A DNA stretch of 47,895 nt from positions 1-47,895 of the forward strand of contig NZ_JAJEKE010000027.1 in assembly GCF_024363565.1 (NCBI RefSeq), read 5' to 3'. Within the stretch, counting starts at the first letter, position 1, and the number at the start of each line of letters is the position of its first letter. Made by a program: the position numbers and the translations under genes. The notes under the pieces are model-generated. The model was not told the origin of the DNA and made no database searches. It was given only the letters and a program-made list of their open reading frames with translations. This stretch comes from Lutispora saccharofermentans. Lineage in GTDB: Bacteria > Bacillota > Clostridia > Lutisporales > Lutisporaceae. Below, in pieces: positions 8,986 through 17,403 of this stretch.

Positions 8986-9840
8986 TCATTCCTTATCGGG
9001 CCGGCTTATGTACACTCTTCTGGGATAGGGTACCTCGATATTTTCTTTGCGAAAAGCTTCTTTTATTATCTTTCTCATTTCTCTTTCTACAGACCAGTGC
9101 TTTAAAGAAGCTGTTTTCATTATCATCCTTATCTTTGCATCCGACTCTCCGAAGCTGATTATGCCCAGAACCTCCGGCGGTTCTATGACCCTATCTCTAT
9201 TATTCTCATAAAAGCTGTTGCCTATATCCTTCAAAATGCTTATCGCTTTATCCGCATCAGCTTCATAAGCAATGCTGATATCTATGATTGCCAGTGAATT
9301 TCCACGGCTATGGTTTATAACTGTTTTAATCTCCCCATTGGGTATTATGTGCAAATCCCCATTGAAAGCTCTTATTTTTGTTATCCTCAAACCTATATCT
9401 TCCACATTTCCTGTGGCTGAACCTATAGATACATAATCCCCGACCGCGTACTGATCCTCAAACAGTATAAAAAATCCTGAGATCACATCCTTTACAAGGT
9501 TTTGAGCTCCAAAGCCAATGGCCAGGCCTCCCAATCCGGCAGCTGCCAATATGGACTGAGTGGGTATGTTCAGCACATTGAGCACGGATATTGCCATTAT
9601 TATATAAATTGTATACCTTATTATGCTTTTCATCAAACCCGATAAGGTATTGGACTTCTTTTCATCCATTCTGAGCCTGGGTGAAAGCTTAAAAAAATTA
9701 TTTATTACCTTGTTCAAAACAGCATTTACGATGCGCCAGAAGATGATTATAAAGAGTATCTTCAAAGCTGCAGATAAGTATACATTGAAGGAGCCCGTCC
9801 CGGCGAGGAGGCTTATTATCTTCATTTTCAGTTGTTCCAT
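8986..9840 (-). CDS. Small-conductance mechanosensitive channel (MscS family)
   Basis: Membrane channel that releases solutes on hypo-osmotic shock. At 284 aa it is a minimal three-helix MscS protein. Two N-terminal transmembrane helices (about 20-45 and 70-92) precede the pore helix region AAAGLGGLAIGFGAQNLVKD with its Gly/Ala packing face. The beta domain (YAVGDYVSIG, GNVEDIGLRITKIR) and the cytoplasmic alpha/beta domain follow. The start ATG has GAGGT upstream. The location upstream of DUF951 and rpsF is common in Clostridia. Confidence 0.93.
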   Translation of the reverse strand: MEQLKMKIISLLAGTGSFNVYLSAALKILFIIIFWRIVNAVLNKVINNFFKLSPRLRMDEKKSNTLSGLMKSIIRYTIYIIMAISVLNVLNIPTQSILAAAGLGGLAIGFGAQNLVKDVISGFFILFEDQYAVGDYVSIGSATGNVEDIGLRITKIRAFNGDLHIIPNGEIKTVINHSRGNSLAIIDISIAYEADADKAISILKDIGNSFYENNRDRVIEPPEVLGIISFGESDAKIRMIMKTASLKHWSVEREMRKIIKEAFRKENIEVPYPRRVYISRPDKE

Positions 9841-9982
9841 ATCTCTACCTCACTAATCGATTAGCATTTTTGCGACTATATTTAATTTTAGCATTTTTGA
9901 ACAACATATTATATTTAATCTTTGCTCTATTATATATTATAATTACGCTCTATTAAAGAATAGTGCCGATAAATGGAATAAT

Positions 9983-10441
9983 CTATCTTTCACCTAATAA
10001 TTCTAACGCTTCATTAGCCATTGTTAAGACATTTTCTTGAATATCATCAGCATTTTTAAATTCTTCTTTAGTGCACCACTTGAGCAAATTAGATTCTCCA
10101 TCGACCAGTCTTGTTTCATAAGATTTTGCAGTTGCATAATAAACAAAGTCTATATGACAATGCTCTGGAGTTATTTCACCAAAAATTGTGTGCATAGGAT
10201 TTATTAATAGTTTTTCTCCTGCCAATGCACATGATTTTTTTAGTTCTTCGTTAACTGGGCTATATAGACTTATTTCCAGTCCTGATTCTTCATGTGCTTC
10301 ACGAATACATGCTTCTTCGGGTAATTCATTAACTTCTATATGACCACCCAAAGGAAGCATTTTTTTAGCCTTTTTATGTGAGTGCAATAACACTTTATCT
10401 TTATGAACAATAAATACCGAAACTGTAAAATGTCTATCCAT
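9983..10441 (-). CDS. Nudix hydrolase
   Basis: A 152-aa hydrolase of nucleoside-diphosphate-linked compounds. The Nudix box is complete: GHIEVNE, then LPEEACI, then REAHEESGL, matching Gx5Ex7REUxEExGU, at about residues 33-55. The start is placed at the ATG at 10441 because GGAGGGG sits 5 nt upstream; an open frame extends 20 codons further without a site. It stands alone between MscS and YedF and looks more AT-rich than the neighbouring housekeeping genes. It could be a recent insertion. The substrate cannot be told from sequence. Confidence 0.9.
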   Translation of the reverse strand: MDRHFTVSVFIVHKDKVLLHSHKKAKKMLPLGGHIEVNELPEEACIREAHEESGLEISLYSPVNEELKKSCALAGEKLLINPMHTIFGEITPEHCHIDFVYYATAKSYETRLVDGESNLLKWCTKEEFKNADDIQENVLTMANEALELLGER

Positions 10442-10612
10442 ATTTACCCCTCCAAAATTGAATACTAAATATTTCGCCATGAAATACAATTCTTCATTCA
10501 TCTAATTTTACATTATATAATTGCAGAATTACAAATATTTTACATAGTTTATACATAGATTGCTTCTCTGACCCTAAAATCCTTTAATTTGTATCAATAT
10601 GAGAGGGATAAT

Positions 10613-10652
10613 AAGTAAAAGCCGGTGATTTGCAAATCACCGGCTTTTACTT
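10613..10652. terminator. Perfect 40-bp palindromic terminator overlapping the yedF stop
   Basis: Arms AAGTAAAAGCCGGTGATTTG and its exact complement meet without a loop. Either strand gives a GC-rich stem followed by TTTTACTT. The last bases include part of the yedF stop codon (10651-10653). It probably ends yedF. Confidence 0.85.
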
Positions 10653-11235
10653 ACCCAATATTGATCACTTTTCCTGCCGCATTCATTTTTTCTACAATGG
10701 AATACATATTTCCGACTACTCCTACCTTAAGCTTTTCTTTGAGACCATAAAAATCCAGGCAAGTACCGCAGCTTACTATTTCAACTCCTGCCTCACTCAG
10801 CTTCACAAGATTATCCAAAGCCTCTGCACCTTCTGTAGTAAGCTTTACTCCTCCGTTTAGAAACATCATGGACTTCGGCATAGGTGATGATTCCGTCAGC
10901 GCATAAAGATAGCTTTTCATCAGCACCTTGCCCAGCTCATCATTTCCGCTTCCGAGCTTATCCGTTGTTATCACTATAGCTATGTCATCATTGGTCTTGG
11001 CATTAATATTTTGCTTATCATCCTTGACCTTATTTATAGAAATATAGAAGCAGCCATCTTTCTCCTCTATTTCATACCCCAGATTCAAATTTGCAGCCAG
11101 CCTGCTCACATTCTCCTTAGCAGTGATATTATCAACAATAGAAAGCACAACACCTTCTTCTAACGCTTCCAGAGCTTTCTTCGTCATTATAACAGGCTCC
11201 GGACATTTTAATCCTCTAGCATCAATTTCTTTCAC
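10651..11235 (-). CDS. yedF: Sulfurtransferase-like selenium metabolism protein YedF
   Basis: A 194-aa protein with an N-terminal TusA-like domain (ARGLKCPEPVIMTKKAL, with the CPEP motif near residue 11) joined to a C-terminal DsrE-like domain. The latter ends with VEIVSCGTCLDFYGLKEKL. This architecture is the YedF family, which co-occurs with selenium use (family knowledge). Cys residues in CGTCLDF may carry sulfur or selenium. The start is GTG at 11235 with GAGGAGGG upstream. No selD, selA or selenoprotein gene is visible in this window, so the selenium link rests on the family alone. Confidence 0.88.
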   Translation of the reverse strand: MKEIDARGLKCPEPVIMTKKALEALEEGVVLSIVDNITAKENVSRLAANLNLGYEIEEKDGCFYISINKVKDDKQNINAKTNDDIAIVITTDKLGSGNDELGKVLMKSYLYALTESSPMPKSMMFLNGGVKLTTEGAEALDNLVKLSEAGVEIVSCGTCLDFYGLKEKLKVGVVGNMYSIVEKMNAAGKVINIG

Positions 11236-11575
11236 CTTTTTCCCTCCTCAGCTAAATCTTATATATATATTACTTCAATTTTATTGGCAGCATAATAACT
11301 ATAGAATTATTCGATAATACAATAATAGTCCATAGATAATCTCTATATTGTTCTATTGTGCTCGCTGTTATAAGATTGCATTGGCACAATAGGCTATATT
11401 AATTTTTTTATTAAAAAACTTAATATTATTGATATATTATCTTAATAATATTAATATTTATATTGACATATTTAAATTTAGGTGTAAAATGGAATTAAAA
11501 TATTGACCTTATCGTTAATATCCAGGTTTATGATCAGATATTTGGCCAAATATATTGCCATCAGGAGTTGATTGA
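11236..11575. promoter_or_regulatory. Divergent intergenic region with DUF2089 promoter
   Basis: 340 nt of AT-rich DNA between divergent yedF and DUF2089 genes. A plus-strand promoter is visible: TTGACA (11463-11468), 16-nt spacer, TAAAAT (11485-11490), about 85 nt upstream of the DUF2089 start. No RNA gene or further ORF is seen here. Confidence 0.6.
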
Positions 11576-11938
11576 ATGAAAAAAGAGGTTTTAGGAAAGT
11601 GCCCTGTATGCTCCAAAGACTTAGAAGTAGTGAAGCTTAATTGCAAAAGCTGCGGTACATCCATCGAAGGGCATTTTAATCTGTGCAAATTTTGCCTGCT
11701 GACAAAGGAGCAAAAAGAATTTGCTGAGATCTTCATCAAAAATAGAGGAAATATAAAGGAAATCGAAAAAGAGATGGGGATCTCATATCCTACGGTCAAG
11801 AACAAGCTGGAGAGCCTTATTGAAGCTTTGGGTTACAAAAGCCAGCCGGAAGAACCCGAATACAAGAAAGATGTGCTTCAAAAGCTCTATAATGGGGAGA
11901 TCACTGCCGAAGAGGCAATAAAGATGATGAATGATTAG
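11576..11938 (+). CDS. DUF2089 protein: zinc ribbon, HTH and SHOCT-like tail
   Basis: A 120-aa probable transcriptional regulator. The N-terminal zinc ribbon has CPVC (about 9-12) and CKSCG, with another CKFC pair downstream. A helix-turn-helix follows (EIEKEMGISYPTVKNKLESL, about 60-80). The C-terminal VLQKLYNGEITAEEAIKMM is a short SHOCT-like helical motif. AGGAG lies upstream of the ATG. It overlaps the ribosome-binding site of the DUF4097 gene, with which it forms an operon oriented against the surrounding genes. The B. subtilis yvl cluster is a comparable pairing. The target is unknown. Confidence 0.82.
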   Translation: MKKEVLGKCPVCSKDLEVVKLNCKSCGTSIEGHFNLCKFCLLTKEQKEFAEIFIKNRGNIKEIEKEMGISYPTVKNKLESLIEALGYKSQPEEPEYKKDVLQKLYNGEITAEEAIKMMND

Positions 11939-11952
11939 GAGGTCTAAGTTTA

Positions 11953-13116
11953 ATGGATGAAAAAATGATGATTCTCAAAATGCTTGAGGAGGGTAAAATA
12001 ACTTCCGAAGAAGCATTAAAGCTTCTAAGCTCCATAGAAAGCAATGCAACTGCATCAGAAAAAAGCTCCTCAAAGGAATTTAAAACGGAGCAAACCTATT
12101 CAAACAATAAATTCAATGACACTATAAACAAGTTCAGCAAAAAAGCTGAGGAGCTGGCAGATAAATTCGGCCCTGACTTCGTATCAAAGGTTGAAAACGT
12201 GAGTACGGATTTTGCAGAAGCTGCAGTCAAATTTGCAGACAAGATGGTCAACTATATCAGCACAGGCTTTAATAACACCGATATGTACAAAACCCTATCC
12301 AAAAATTATTCCTTCCCCATTGAAAATAATGACAAGATAAGGGTGGTGCTCAAAACTCAAAATTTATCCGTATCGGCAGTCCCAGCTGATAAGCCTGAAG
12401 TCTCCGTCAGCATGAAGCTGAACCTGTTCTTTGAAGATGCGGATATTGACAAGTATATATCCGCCAAGTACGAGAACGGTGTGATCTTCATCAGTACGGA
12501 TTTCCCCGCAAAAGCCTGGGGCTCATTGGAAATTAAAGCGCCTCAATATATAGACAGCTTGGAAATCGAAACAAGCAACTCTAAATGCCGAATAGAAAAC
12601 CTAAAGGGCGAAATCTTGCACTGCAATACTTCCAATGCTAAAATCGAAGTCTTGGATTCAAGCTTTGTCAAACTTAATGCAAAGACGAACAACAGCAAGA
12701 TCATTGTTTCAGGCTCCAAAGCAGCTTATGCGGCAATCGATACCTCAAACAGCAATATTGAGCTGGAGGATTCATGCTTCGACATATTGAAATCCAACAC
12801 AAGCAATGGAAGCATATATTTAAGCCGATTCGATTCTATAAATGACGGTGAAGCTGAATATACGCTTCAAACCTCCAACGGAAAAATAAAAATAAACCTT
12901 CCAAAAAATAATAGCTCCGGTTATAAGATCAATGCCAGAACATCTCTTGGCAACATCAATATACCGGAACTTGGGGCCTCTTATATGATTGATAGGAGGA
13001 ACGGCAATATGAAGGCCGAAGCTTCTGTGATCAGCAGCAGCTATGAAGCCTCCGCCCAAAAAATATTGATCGATGCCTCTACCTCTAATTCATCTATCAA
13101 TATCGCTGATGATTAG
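11953..13116 (+). CDS. DUF4097-family beta-repeat protein with N-terminal SHOCT-like motif
   Basis: A 387-aa protein. The first 25 residues (MILKMLEEGKITSEEALKLL) repeat the motif that ends the preceding DUF2089 protein. A Ser/Lys-rich linker follows. From about residue 125 there is a beta-solenoid-like region with recurring (S/T)xNSxIxLE-type strands (IETSNSKCRIENLKG, CNTSNAKIEVLDS, IDTSNSNIELEDS), the DUF4097 signature. No signal peptide or membrane helix is visible, so it is probably cytoplasmic. GGAGG upstream overlaps the stop of the DUF2089 gene. Members often associate with envelope-stress operons (family knowledge). The last 4 nt overlap the convergent membrane-protein gene. Confidence 0.8.
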   Translation: MDEKMMILKMLEEGKITSEEALKLLSSIESNATASEKSSSKEFKTEQTYSNNKFNDTINKFSKKAEELADKFGPDFVSKVENVSTDFAEAAVKFADKMVNYISTGFNNTDMYKTLSKNYSFPIENNDKIRVVLKTQNLSVSAVPADKPEVSVSMKLNLFFEDADIDKYISAKYENGVIFISTDFPAKAWGSLEIKAPQYIDSLEIETSNSKCRIENLKGEILHCNTSNAKIEVLDSSFVKLNAKTNNSKIIVSGSKAAYAAIDTSNSNIELEDSCFDILKSNTSNGSIYLSRFDSINDGEAEYTLQTSNGKIKINLPKNNSSGYKINARTSLGNINIPELGASYMIDRRNGNMKAEASVISSSYEASAQKILIDASTSNSSINIADD

Positions 13117-13745
13117 CGAGGCCTTCCGGCGAAAATCTTCATCAATAATAATATGCCGATCAGGATCAGCAATATAGGCCAGACATAATTGTAATACTGA
13201 TAAAGCCTCCAATTCAGCAGCCCGTAGCTGAAGGCCAAAAAAACGAGGCCTAAAAGATTTAGAATAGTACCGACTACCAAAGGCCAGCTGCTTCTTTCAT
13301 AAAAGGCAATGAAATATATCAAGTAGAATGCAAACCCCAGCAAGAGGAAGTAGCTTGGCCACAGCTTTGCTGAATTGAAATTTTCCATGAGGAATACATA
13401 TACGGCCAGAGAAATTAATATAGCTCCAGGAAATACAAAGCCAAAGATCCCTTTGGTATAATAGAAGAACAAAAACAGTATGCCCAGGGCCAACAGCATC
13501 AGTTCGCCAGACATTCTGAAGCGAAAGATTCCCAGATCTTGAATCAAAGATAAGGCCCCTGAGAATACAGCCAAAGACCCCAAAACCAAAAAAATCTGCT
13601 GTCTTTTTATATACCATAAATATAATAGGAATATACCCCCAAACAGCACAAAAGAATTACCGGGCATTACTCCCAAATTTTTTAAAATAGCAGAGATGCC
13701 GATCAATATCAAAAGCACACCTAAAATGGAACGTCTCTTGTTCAC
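13113..13745 (-). CDS. Polytopic membrane protein, LiaF/DUF5668-like transmembrane region
   Basis: A 210-aa integral membrane protein with about eight transmembrane segments and almost no soluble part. It starts with a short basic stretch, NKRRS, and ends in KIFAGRPR. Repeated LLILIGIxxIL-type segments at both ends resemble the membrane portions of LiaF-like and DUF5668 proteins. I start at the GTG at 13745, because AGGAG lies 8 nt upstream; a GTG three codons earlier abuts the site. The stop overlaps the convergent DUF4097 stop by 4 nt. That adjacency to an envelope-stress-type gene hints at a related role, but this is inference. Confidence 0.65.
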   Translation of the reverse strand: MNKRRSILGVLLILIGISAILKNLGVMPGNSFVLFGGIFLLYLWYIKRQQIFLVLGSLAVFSGALSLIQDLGIFRFRMSGELMLLALGILFLFFYYTKGIFGFVFPGAILISLAVYVFLMENFNSAKLWPSYFLLLGFAFYLIYFIAFYERSSWPLVVGTILNLLGLVFLAFSYGLLNWRLYQYYNYVWPILLILIGILLLMKIFAGRPR

Positions 13746-13756
13746 TAAAATCACTC

Positions 13757-14362
13757 CTAATCAATAAATATATTCAAGGCCGTATCCAATGCCCAACTCA
13801 GCATAAAATTATATTTATAGAAATACTTTGATAGCAATGAAGCCTCTATAGCCTGTTGCACAAAATTAAATTTTTCAACAGATGCAATGGGTATAAATAT
13901 GGCATAGATGAATAACAAAATCAGTATAGATTGAACCAGCCCAAGTATTGCGCCGCCGCTGTGATTAATGCTGCTAAGAACGGGAAGCCTAAACACCCCT
14001 TTAAGCAAAGCTTCAAGGAGCAACATGCATATGCGTACAGCCATAAATGCCAAAAGCAGCGCTATACAGTTTATTATGACCATGGTTATGTACTGGTACA
14101 GATCATCAAAACCTTTCTCTACAGGCAAAGAAAAAGCAAATGCTTCTGTAATCTTATTTTTTTGAATGAACTCCAGCAGCTTATTTTCTATGCCTGTATA
14201 CGCCACCAAAGCTTCTGCAACAAGCCCGCTGTATTTCTTAGCTGCGATGATCGATACTATCAGCCCTCCTATGCTGAACAGCCCATGTATCAAGCCTCTT
14301 GCAGCTCCATATAAAACTCCTATTGTAATTATTGACACAATAATATAATCCACCCAGTTCAT
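13757..14362 (-). CDS. CvpA family membrane protein
   Basis: A 201-aa protein with four or so transmembrane helices. The N-terminus NWVDYIIVSIITIGVLYGAA and the following ARGLIHGLFSIGGLIVS match the CvpA (colicin V production) family. C-terminal helices contain HSGGAILGLVQSILI, also typical. AGGTG precedes the ATG. It lies between DUF5711 and the next membrane protein, with gaps under 12 nt, so the three are one operon. CvpA proteins have roles in envelope integrity in other bacteria; the molecular function is unknown. Confidence 0.88.
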   Translation of the reverse strand: MNWVDYIIVSIITIGVLYGAARGLIHGLFSIGGLIVSIIAAKKYSGLVAEALVAYTGIENKLLEFIQKNKITEAFAFSLPVEKGFDDLYQYITMVIINCIALLLAFMAVRICMLLLEALLKGVFRLPVLSSINHSGGAILGLVQSILILLFIYAIFIPIASVEKFNFVQQAIEASLLSKYFYKYNFMLSWALDTALNIFID

Positions 14363-14370
14363 AAAATCAC

Positions 14371-15456
14371 CTACTTTTGAAAGGTAAGCCTTTGAAGCTT
14401 CCTGTTGGAAATTATATATATGTCTGAATCATTATTTATGTATGCGCTATTTATGTCAATATTTGATTCATATACAGCCAACATCTTTCCTTGCCTGCCC
14501 GATAATGTCAAATTGTCCTTATCATAAAGCAGGAAATAATTCTTACCTGCAAAAATACTGTCAGGCTTTGTTTTAACAGCAGCTGAGCCAATTTGCTTTA
14601 AATTGTAATCATGGATAAATACATCGTAAAACCCTGCATTTTTTACTAATGATACTATAATATCATTGCCCGCGGATGCCTTGAGCAAAGGGTTGGAAAA
14701 ATCCAGATTTTTAACCATCTTCCCATCTGATCTGAATTTTTTGATTGAGCTTTCAGATATAGCAACCAAATCTCCCTTATTGTTGTATTTTATCTTTGAT
14801 ACCAGCATATCTTCAAAATTATTTGCCCATAGTATCTCACCCTTGTTGTTATATGTAGCTATCTTTGTGACCACCTTGTTGGAGGAAGCATCCAGCAGAG
14901 AAACCGTATAGCTCTTTCCGATTATTCCGTCAAAGGAAATCACATGGGCATTGCCTATAGCCGCCTTGCAGTTTCTGACTCCTTTGATGCTGAATATTTC
15001 GAAGGAGTTATATGCATCCTCTTTATATTGAATCATAAGCAGTCCGCTATCTGAAGAGAGTATATTAGATGCAGGTACTGCAAGCTCATATTGCCACAGC
15101 ACTTCTCCGGATTTCGATATAGTAGCGATGCTCCTGTTATTTATATTTACAACAATGTCTTTGCCACAGCCAATGATGCTGCTCACATTGCCTTTCAGCT
15201 TTATGGTCCAAAGTATGGTGCCTTCCATATTTCTCGCCCGCAGATTTGAGTTTTCACCCTCTATCATAATACCGTCATAAGTAAACAGCATACTGTCATT
15301 TGATATTGGAGTGAGCTCTTGTTGAATCTCCAGCCGTTTTATATCACCTATTGATACACTTACTCCGTAGAAAAGATTTTTGAACATAAGCAAAGCTATA
15401 AAAAAGATTACGGCAATGATCAAGATCAAATAGGGCAAAGCTCTTTTTTTTACCAT
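14371..15456 (-). CDS. DUF5711 family membrane-anchored beta-propeller protein
   Basis: A 361-aa protein with an uncleaved N-terminal membrane anchor (about residues 9-28) followed by an extracytoplasmic domain. Repeated blocks such as GTILWTIKLKGNVSSI, GEVLWQYELAVPASNI and GEILWANNFEDMLVS are PQQ-like propeller blades with the recurring LW motif. The pattern matches DUF5711 proteins of Clostridia. TAGGAT and a poly-G stretch lie before the ATG. It is the first gene of an operon with cvpA. No function is known. Confidence 0.8.
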   Translation of the reverse strand: MVKKRALPYLILIIAVIFFIALLMFKNLFYGVSVSIGDIKRLEIQQELTPISNDSMLFTYDGIMIEGENSNLRARNMEGTILWTIKLKGNVSSIIGCGKDIVVNINNRSIATISKSGEVLWQYELAVPASNILSSDSGLLMIQYKEDAYNSFEIFSIKGVRNCKAAIGNAHVISFDGIIGKSYTVSLLDASSNKVVTKIATYNNKGEILWANNFEDMLVSKIKYNNKGDLVAISESSIKKFRSDGKMVKNLDFSNPLLKASAGNDIIVSLVKNAGFYDVFIHDYNLKQIGSAAVKTKPDSIFAGKNYFLLYDKDNLTLSGRQGKMLAVYESNIDINSAYINNDSDIYIISNRKLQRLTFQK

Positions 15457-15836
15457 TTATCCTACCCCCAATGTATATACGTAAATTATTAAAAGAAGTT
15501 TCCTTAAAATGTATCGAATTTATATACTTATCAACATCCCAAAGCGGATCAGGCAATATGCTGGCACAAGCCGCATGCAACAGCTATATAATTTGATTAT
15601 ATCATTTTATAGCGCATCAGTAGAAAATTTTTCTTGCCGCTGCGCTTTTCAACAAGGTTTGTCATTTCATCACTGTATTTAAAAATGGTTTTTGGGAAAT
15701 ACTTTATTTTAGAATAATTCAACTCGTTGTGTCGGCTTGATGGATGCTTGCAATTTGAAAAGGCTTATCGCATCAGTAGGCAAAATGGATGTCCAGAATC
15801 AATCTGCACAACAGAATATGCTAAGGAGTACATGAT
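15457..15836. other. Divergent intergenic region upstream of yyaC
   Basis: 380 nt between divergent DUF5711 and yyaC genes. The 10-bp sequence GCATCAGTAG occurs twice (about 15614 and 15770). A weak match to a forespore sigma-F/G promoter is GTATT (15675-15679), 15 nt, GGAAATACTT (15695-15704). That would fit YyaC, which is forespore-linked in Bacillus, but the match is imperfect. No ORF or RNA gene seen. Confidence 0.3.
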
Positions 15837-16499
15837 ATGAGCTTATACGAAAAGTCCGTAGATGTTTCTAAACCTTTTTCTTTTATCTATTTTTCGAGCT
15901 ACTTCGAAGAAATTTTCAAGAAAAACTACAATGACAATTACACCGATACCGTACTGCTTTGTATCGGTACCGACAGATCAACCGGCGATTGCCTTGGACC
16001 CTTGGTAGGGCATAAGCTTAAAGATATGAAGCTTAAGAATGTGCATATATATGGTTCTTTGGATGAGCCTGTCCATGCCAAGAACTTGAAGGATTACATA
16101 GATAAACTGAATCTCTTCCCCAACCCCTTTGTAATCGCTATAGATGCTTGTTTGGGGAAAATCGATAGAGTAGGATTCATCAATGTCAGAGAGGGCCCTC
16201 TTTTCCCAGGAGCAGGAGTGAATAAAGCCTTGCCTTCGGTAGGAAATATAAGCATAACAGGCATCGTGAATGTCTGCGGCTTCATGGAGGTAATGGTCCT
16301 CCAGAACACCCGCCTTAGCCTGGTGATGAATCTGGCAAATGTGATATCCGGCGGCATACGATACAGCCTATGGAAGCGCTTCGGCCCGAAGCGCTCTTCA
16401 GCAACAGGCTTGCAAGACCTCCCGATGGATCGGCCTGAGCCAATGGCTCCTGATATCTCTGATTATGAGTATTCCTTTGGCCCCACAGCCTCCACCTAA
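15837..16499 (+). CDS. yyaC: Sporulation-associated protease-like protein YyaC
   Basis: A protein of the YyaC family, structurally related to hydrogenase-maturation and germination proteases. The core reads [20 protein letters not shown] (about 39-58), then [12 protein letters not shown] and VIAIDACLG, the family's conserved metal or catalytic-site blocks. AAGGAG lies 8 nt before the ATG. It is 220 aa, a little longer than B. subtilis YyaC (about 205 aa). The extra C-terminal tail after KRFGPKRSS is Pro-rich. It is encoded by locally GC-richer DNA with a near-perfect 21-bp palindrome at 16375-16395, so the tail may derive from an inserted repeat. It supports a spore-forming host. Confidence 0.88.
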   Translation: MSLYEKSVDVSKPFSFIYFSSYFEEIFKKNYNDNYTDTVLLCIGTDRSTGDCLGPLVGHKLKDMKLKNVHIYGSLDEPVHAKNLKDYIDKLNLFPNPFVIAIDACLGKIDRVGFINVREGPLFPGAGVNKALPSVGNISITGIVNVCGFMEVMVLQNTRLSLVMNLANVISGGIRYSLWKRFGPKRSSATGLQDLPMDRPEPMAPDISDYEYSFGPTAST

Positions 16500-16555
16500 A
16501 GCTTCGGTTCTTAATGCTGAGTTCTATGCTCAGACTCCAGGCTTGCGACTCATAA
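16500..16555. repeat. Short TGAGTTCT-type repeat remnant
   Basis: Between the convergent yyaC and ykuS genes lies GCTGAGTTCTATGCTCAG, related to the TGAGTTCTGAG runs at 17731-17766 and 25172-25207. Confidence 0.35.
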
Positions 16556-16837
16556 CTAGAGCAACGGGCTATATGTCCTGCGTGTAAGTATGTTTACTAT
16601 TTCATCTATGCTTTTGTTCCCCGCGTTGATCAAAAGAGCCCCATGGGCTGAAGCGCCATATGAGCTCAGCGCATTTGTGATCGAAGATTTATTTACCTCA
16701 AAATACGGTTGGTTATCCTTATCCTTATATATTATTGCATCTGCCACACGGTTTTCTCCTATATAAAAGCACTCATAGCCCATGCTTTCTAATTGCTCCT
16801 TTAAGCTTTTCAATCCCTTTTCTACCGCAATAACCAT
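16556..16837 (-). CDS. ykuS: YkuS family protein (UPF0180)
   Basis: A 93-aa protein of the UPF0180/YkuS family, recognisable from VEKGLKSLKEQLESMGYE, followed by GENRVADAIIYKD and SAHGALLINAGNKSIDEIV. Function is unknown. GGAGGTGG lies just before the ATG. Both the ribosome-binding site and start codon sit inside one arm of a 13-bp perfect inverted repeat (16836-16848 with 16870-16882), so translation may be gated by RNA structure. It lies 46 nt downstream of the DUF4446 gene, with which it is probably cotranscribed. Confidence 0.87.
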   Translation of the reverse strand: MVIAVEKGLKSLKEQLESMGYECFYIGENRVADAIIYKDKDNQPYFEVNKSSITNALSSYGASAHGALLINAGNKSIDEIVNILTRRTYSPLL

Positions 16838-16882
16838 AATACCACCTCCAGGGTTATTATCCCTTTCCAGAGGTGGTATTAT
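16836..16882 (-). promoter_or_regulatory. Inverted repeat sequestering the ykuS ribosome-binding site
   Basis: Arms ATAATACCACCTC (16836-16848) and GAGGTGGTATTAT (16870-16882) are perfectly complementary over 13 bp. The loop contains a second AGGG/CCCT pairing. On the minus-strand transcript the 3' arm holds the ykuS Shine-Dalgarno sequence and the first bases of its start. No T run follows, so it is not a typical terminator. Confidence 0.7.
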
Positions 16883-16883
16883 A

Positions 16884-17381
16884 CTATCTTCTGCTTTTTA
16901 TGCACCTGTCCAGAACCAATTCTTCCTCTACAGATAATGGGTATCTTGAAGCACCGTTTTCAACAGGCTTAGCATAAGTCACGGTTTCATTCCTTCCATA
17001 TATGGATGTAATAATCGCTCCATTGTTATAATTGTCCAGCATCGCAATTGAGTAGCTCAGATCAGAACCTGCTTCAGCAAAGGCATTATATCTTATAATA
17101 TTAAACTTCTGAATGCACCTGTCGGTTTGCTCTTTAAGATGAACCATCTCCTGGTTCAGAAGATCAATTCTCCCCACGGTAGTATCAATGTTTGACATAT
17201 AATCGGCCATCATCTGCTCCAAATTTTTGTTTGAGCTTCCCCTCATCATCTTCTTATATTTGCCTCTAGCCCTCACTAGGCTGACTGAGAGGATGATATT
17301 CCAGATCAGCAATATCAAAATGGCTGATGCAAATATTAAGCTCACTATATAATTATTGTTTATTAACTCTAATAAGTTCAT
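16884..17381 (-). CDS. DUF4446 family protein
   Basis: A 165-aa protein with one N-terminal transmembrane helix (about 12-35). A heptad-rich stretch (about 50-95, MADYMSNIDTTVGRIDLLNQ) probably forms a coiled coil. The conserved DUF4446 core follows: CIQKFNIIRYNAFAEAGSDL, then LDNYNNGAIITSIYGR. The start is the ATG at 17381, with CGAGGTG upstream; further upstream the frame runs into a repeat element. DUF4446 genes are commonly found beside parB in Clostridia, as here. Function is unknown; chromosome-segregation context is suggestive only. Confidence 0.88.
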   Translation of the reverse strand: MNLLELINNNYIVSLIFASAILILLIWNIILSVSLVRARGKYKKMMRGSSNKNLEQMMADYMSNIDTTVGRIDLLNQEMVHLKEQTDRCIQKFNIIRYNAFAEAGSDLSYSIAMLDNYNNGAIITSIYGRNETVTYAKPVENGASRYPLSVEEELVLDRCIKSRR

Positions 17382-17403
17382 GTTATCACCTCGTCTTATC
17401 TGA

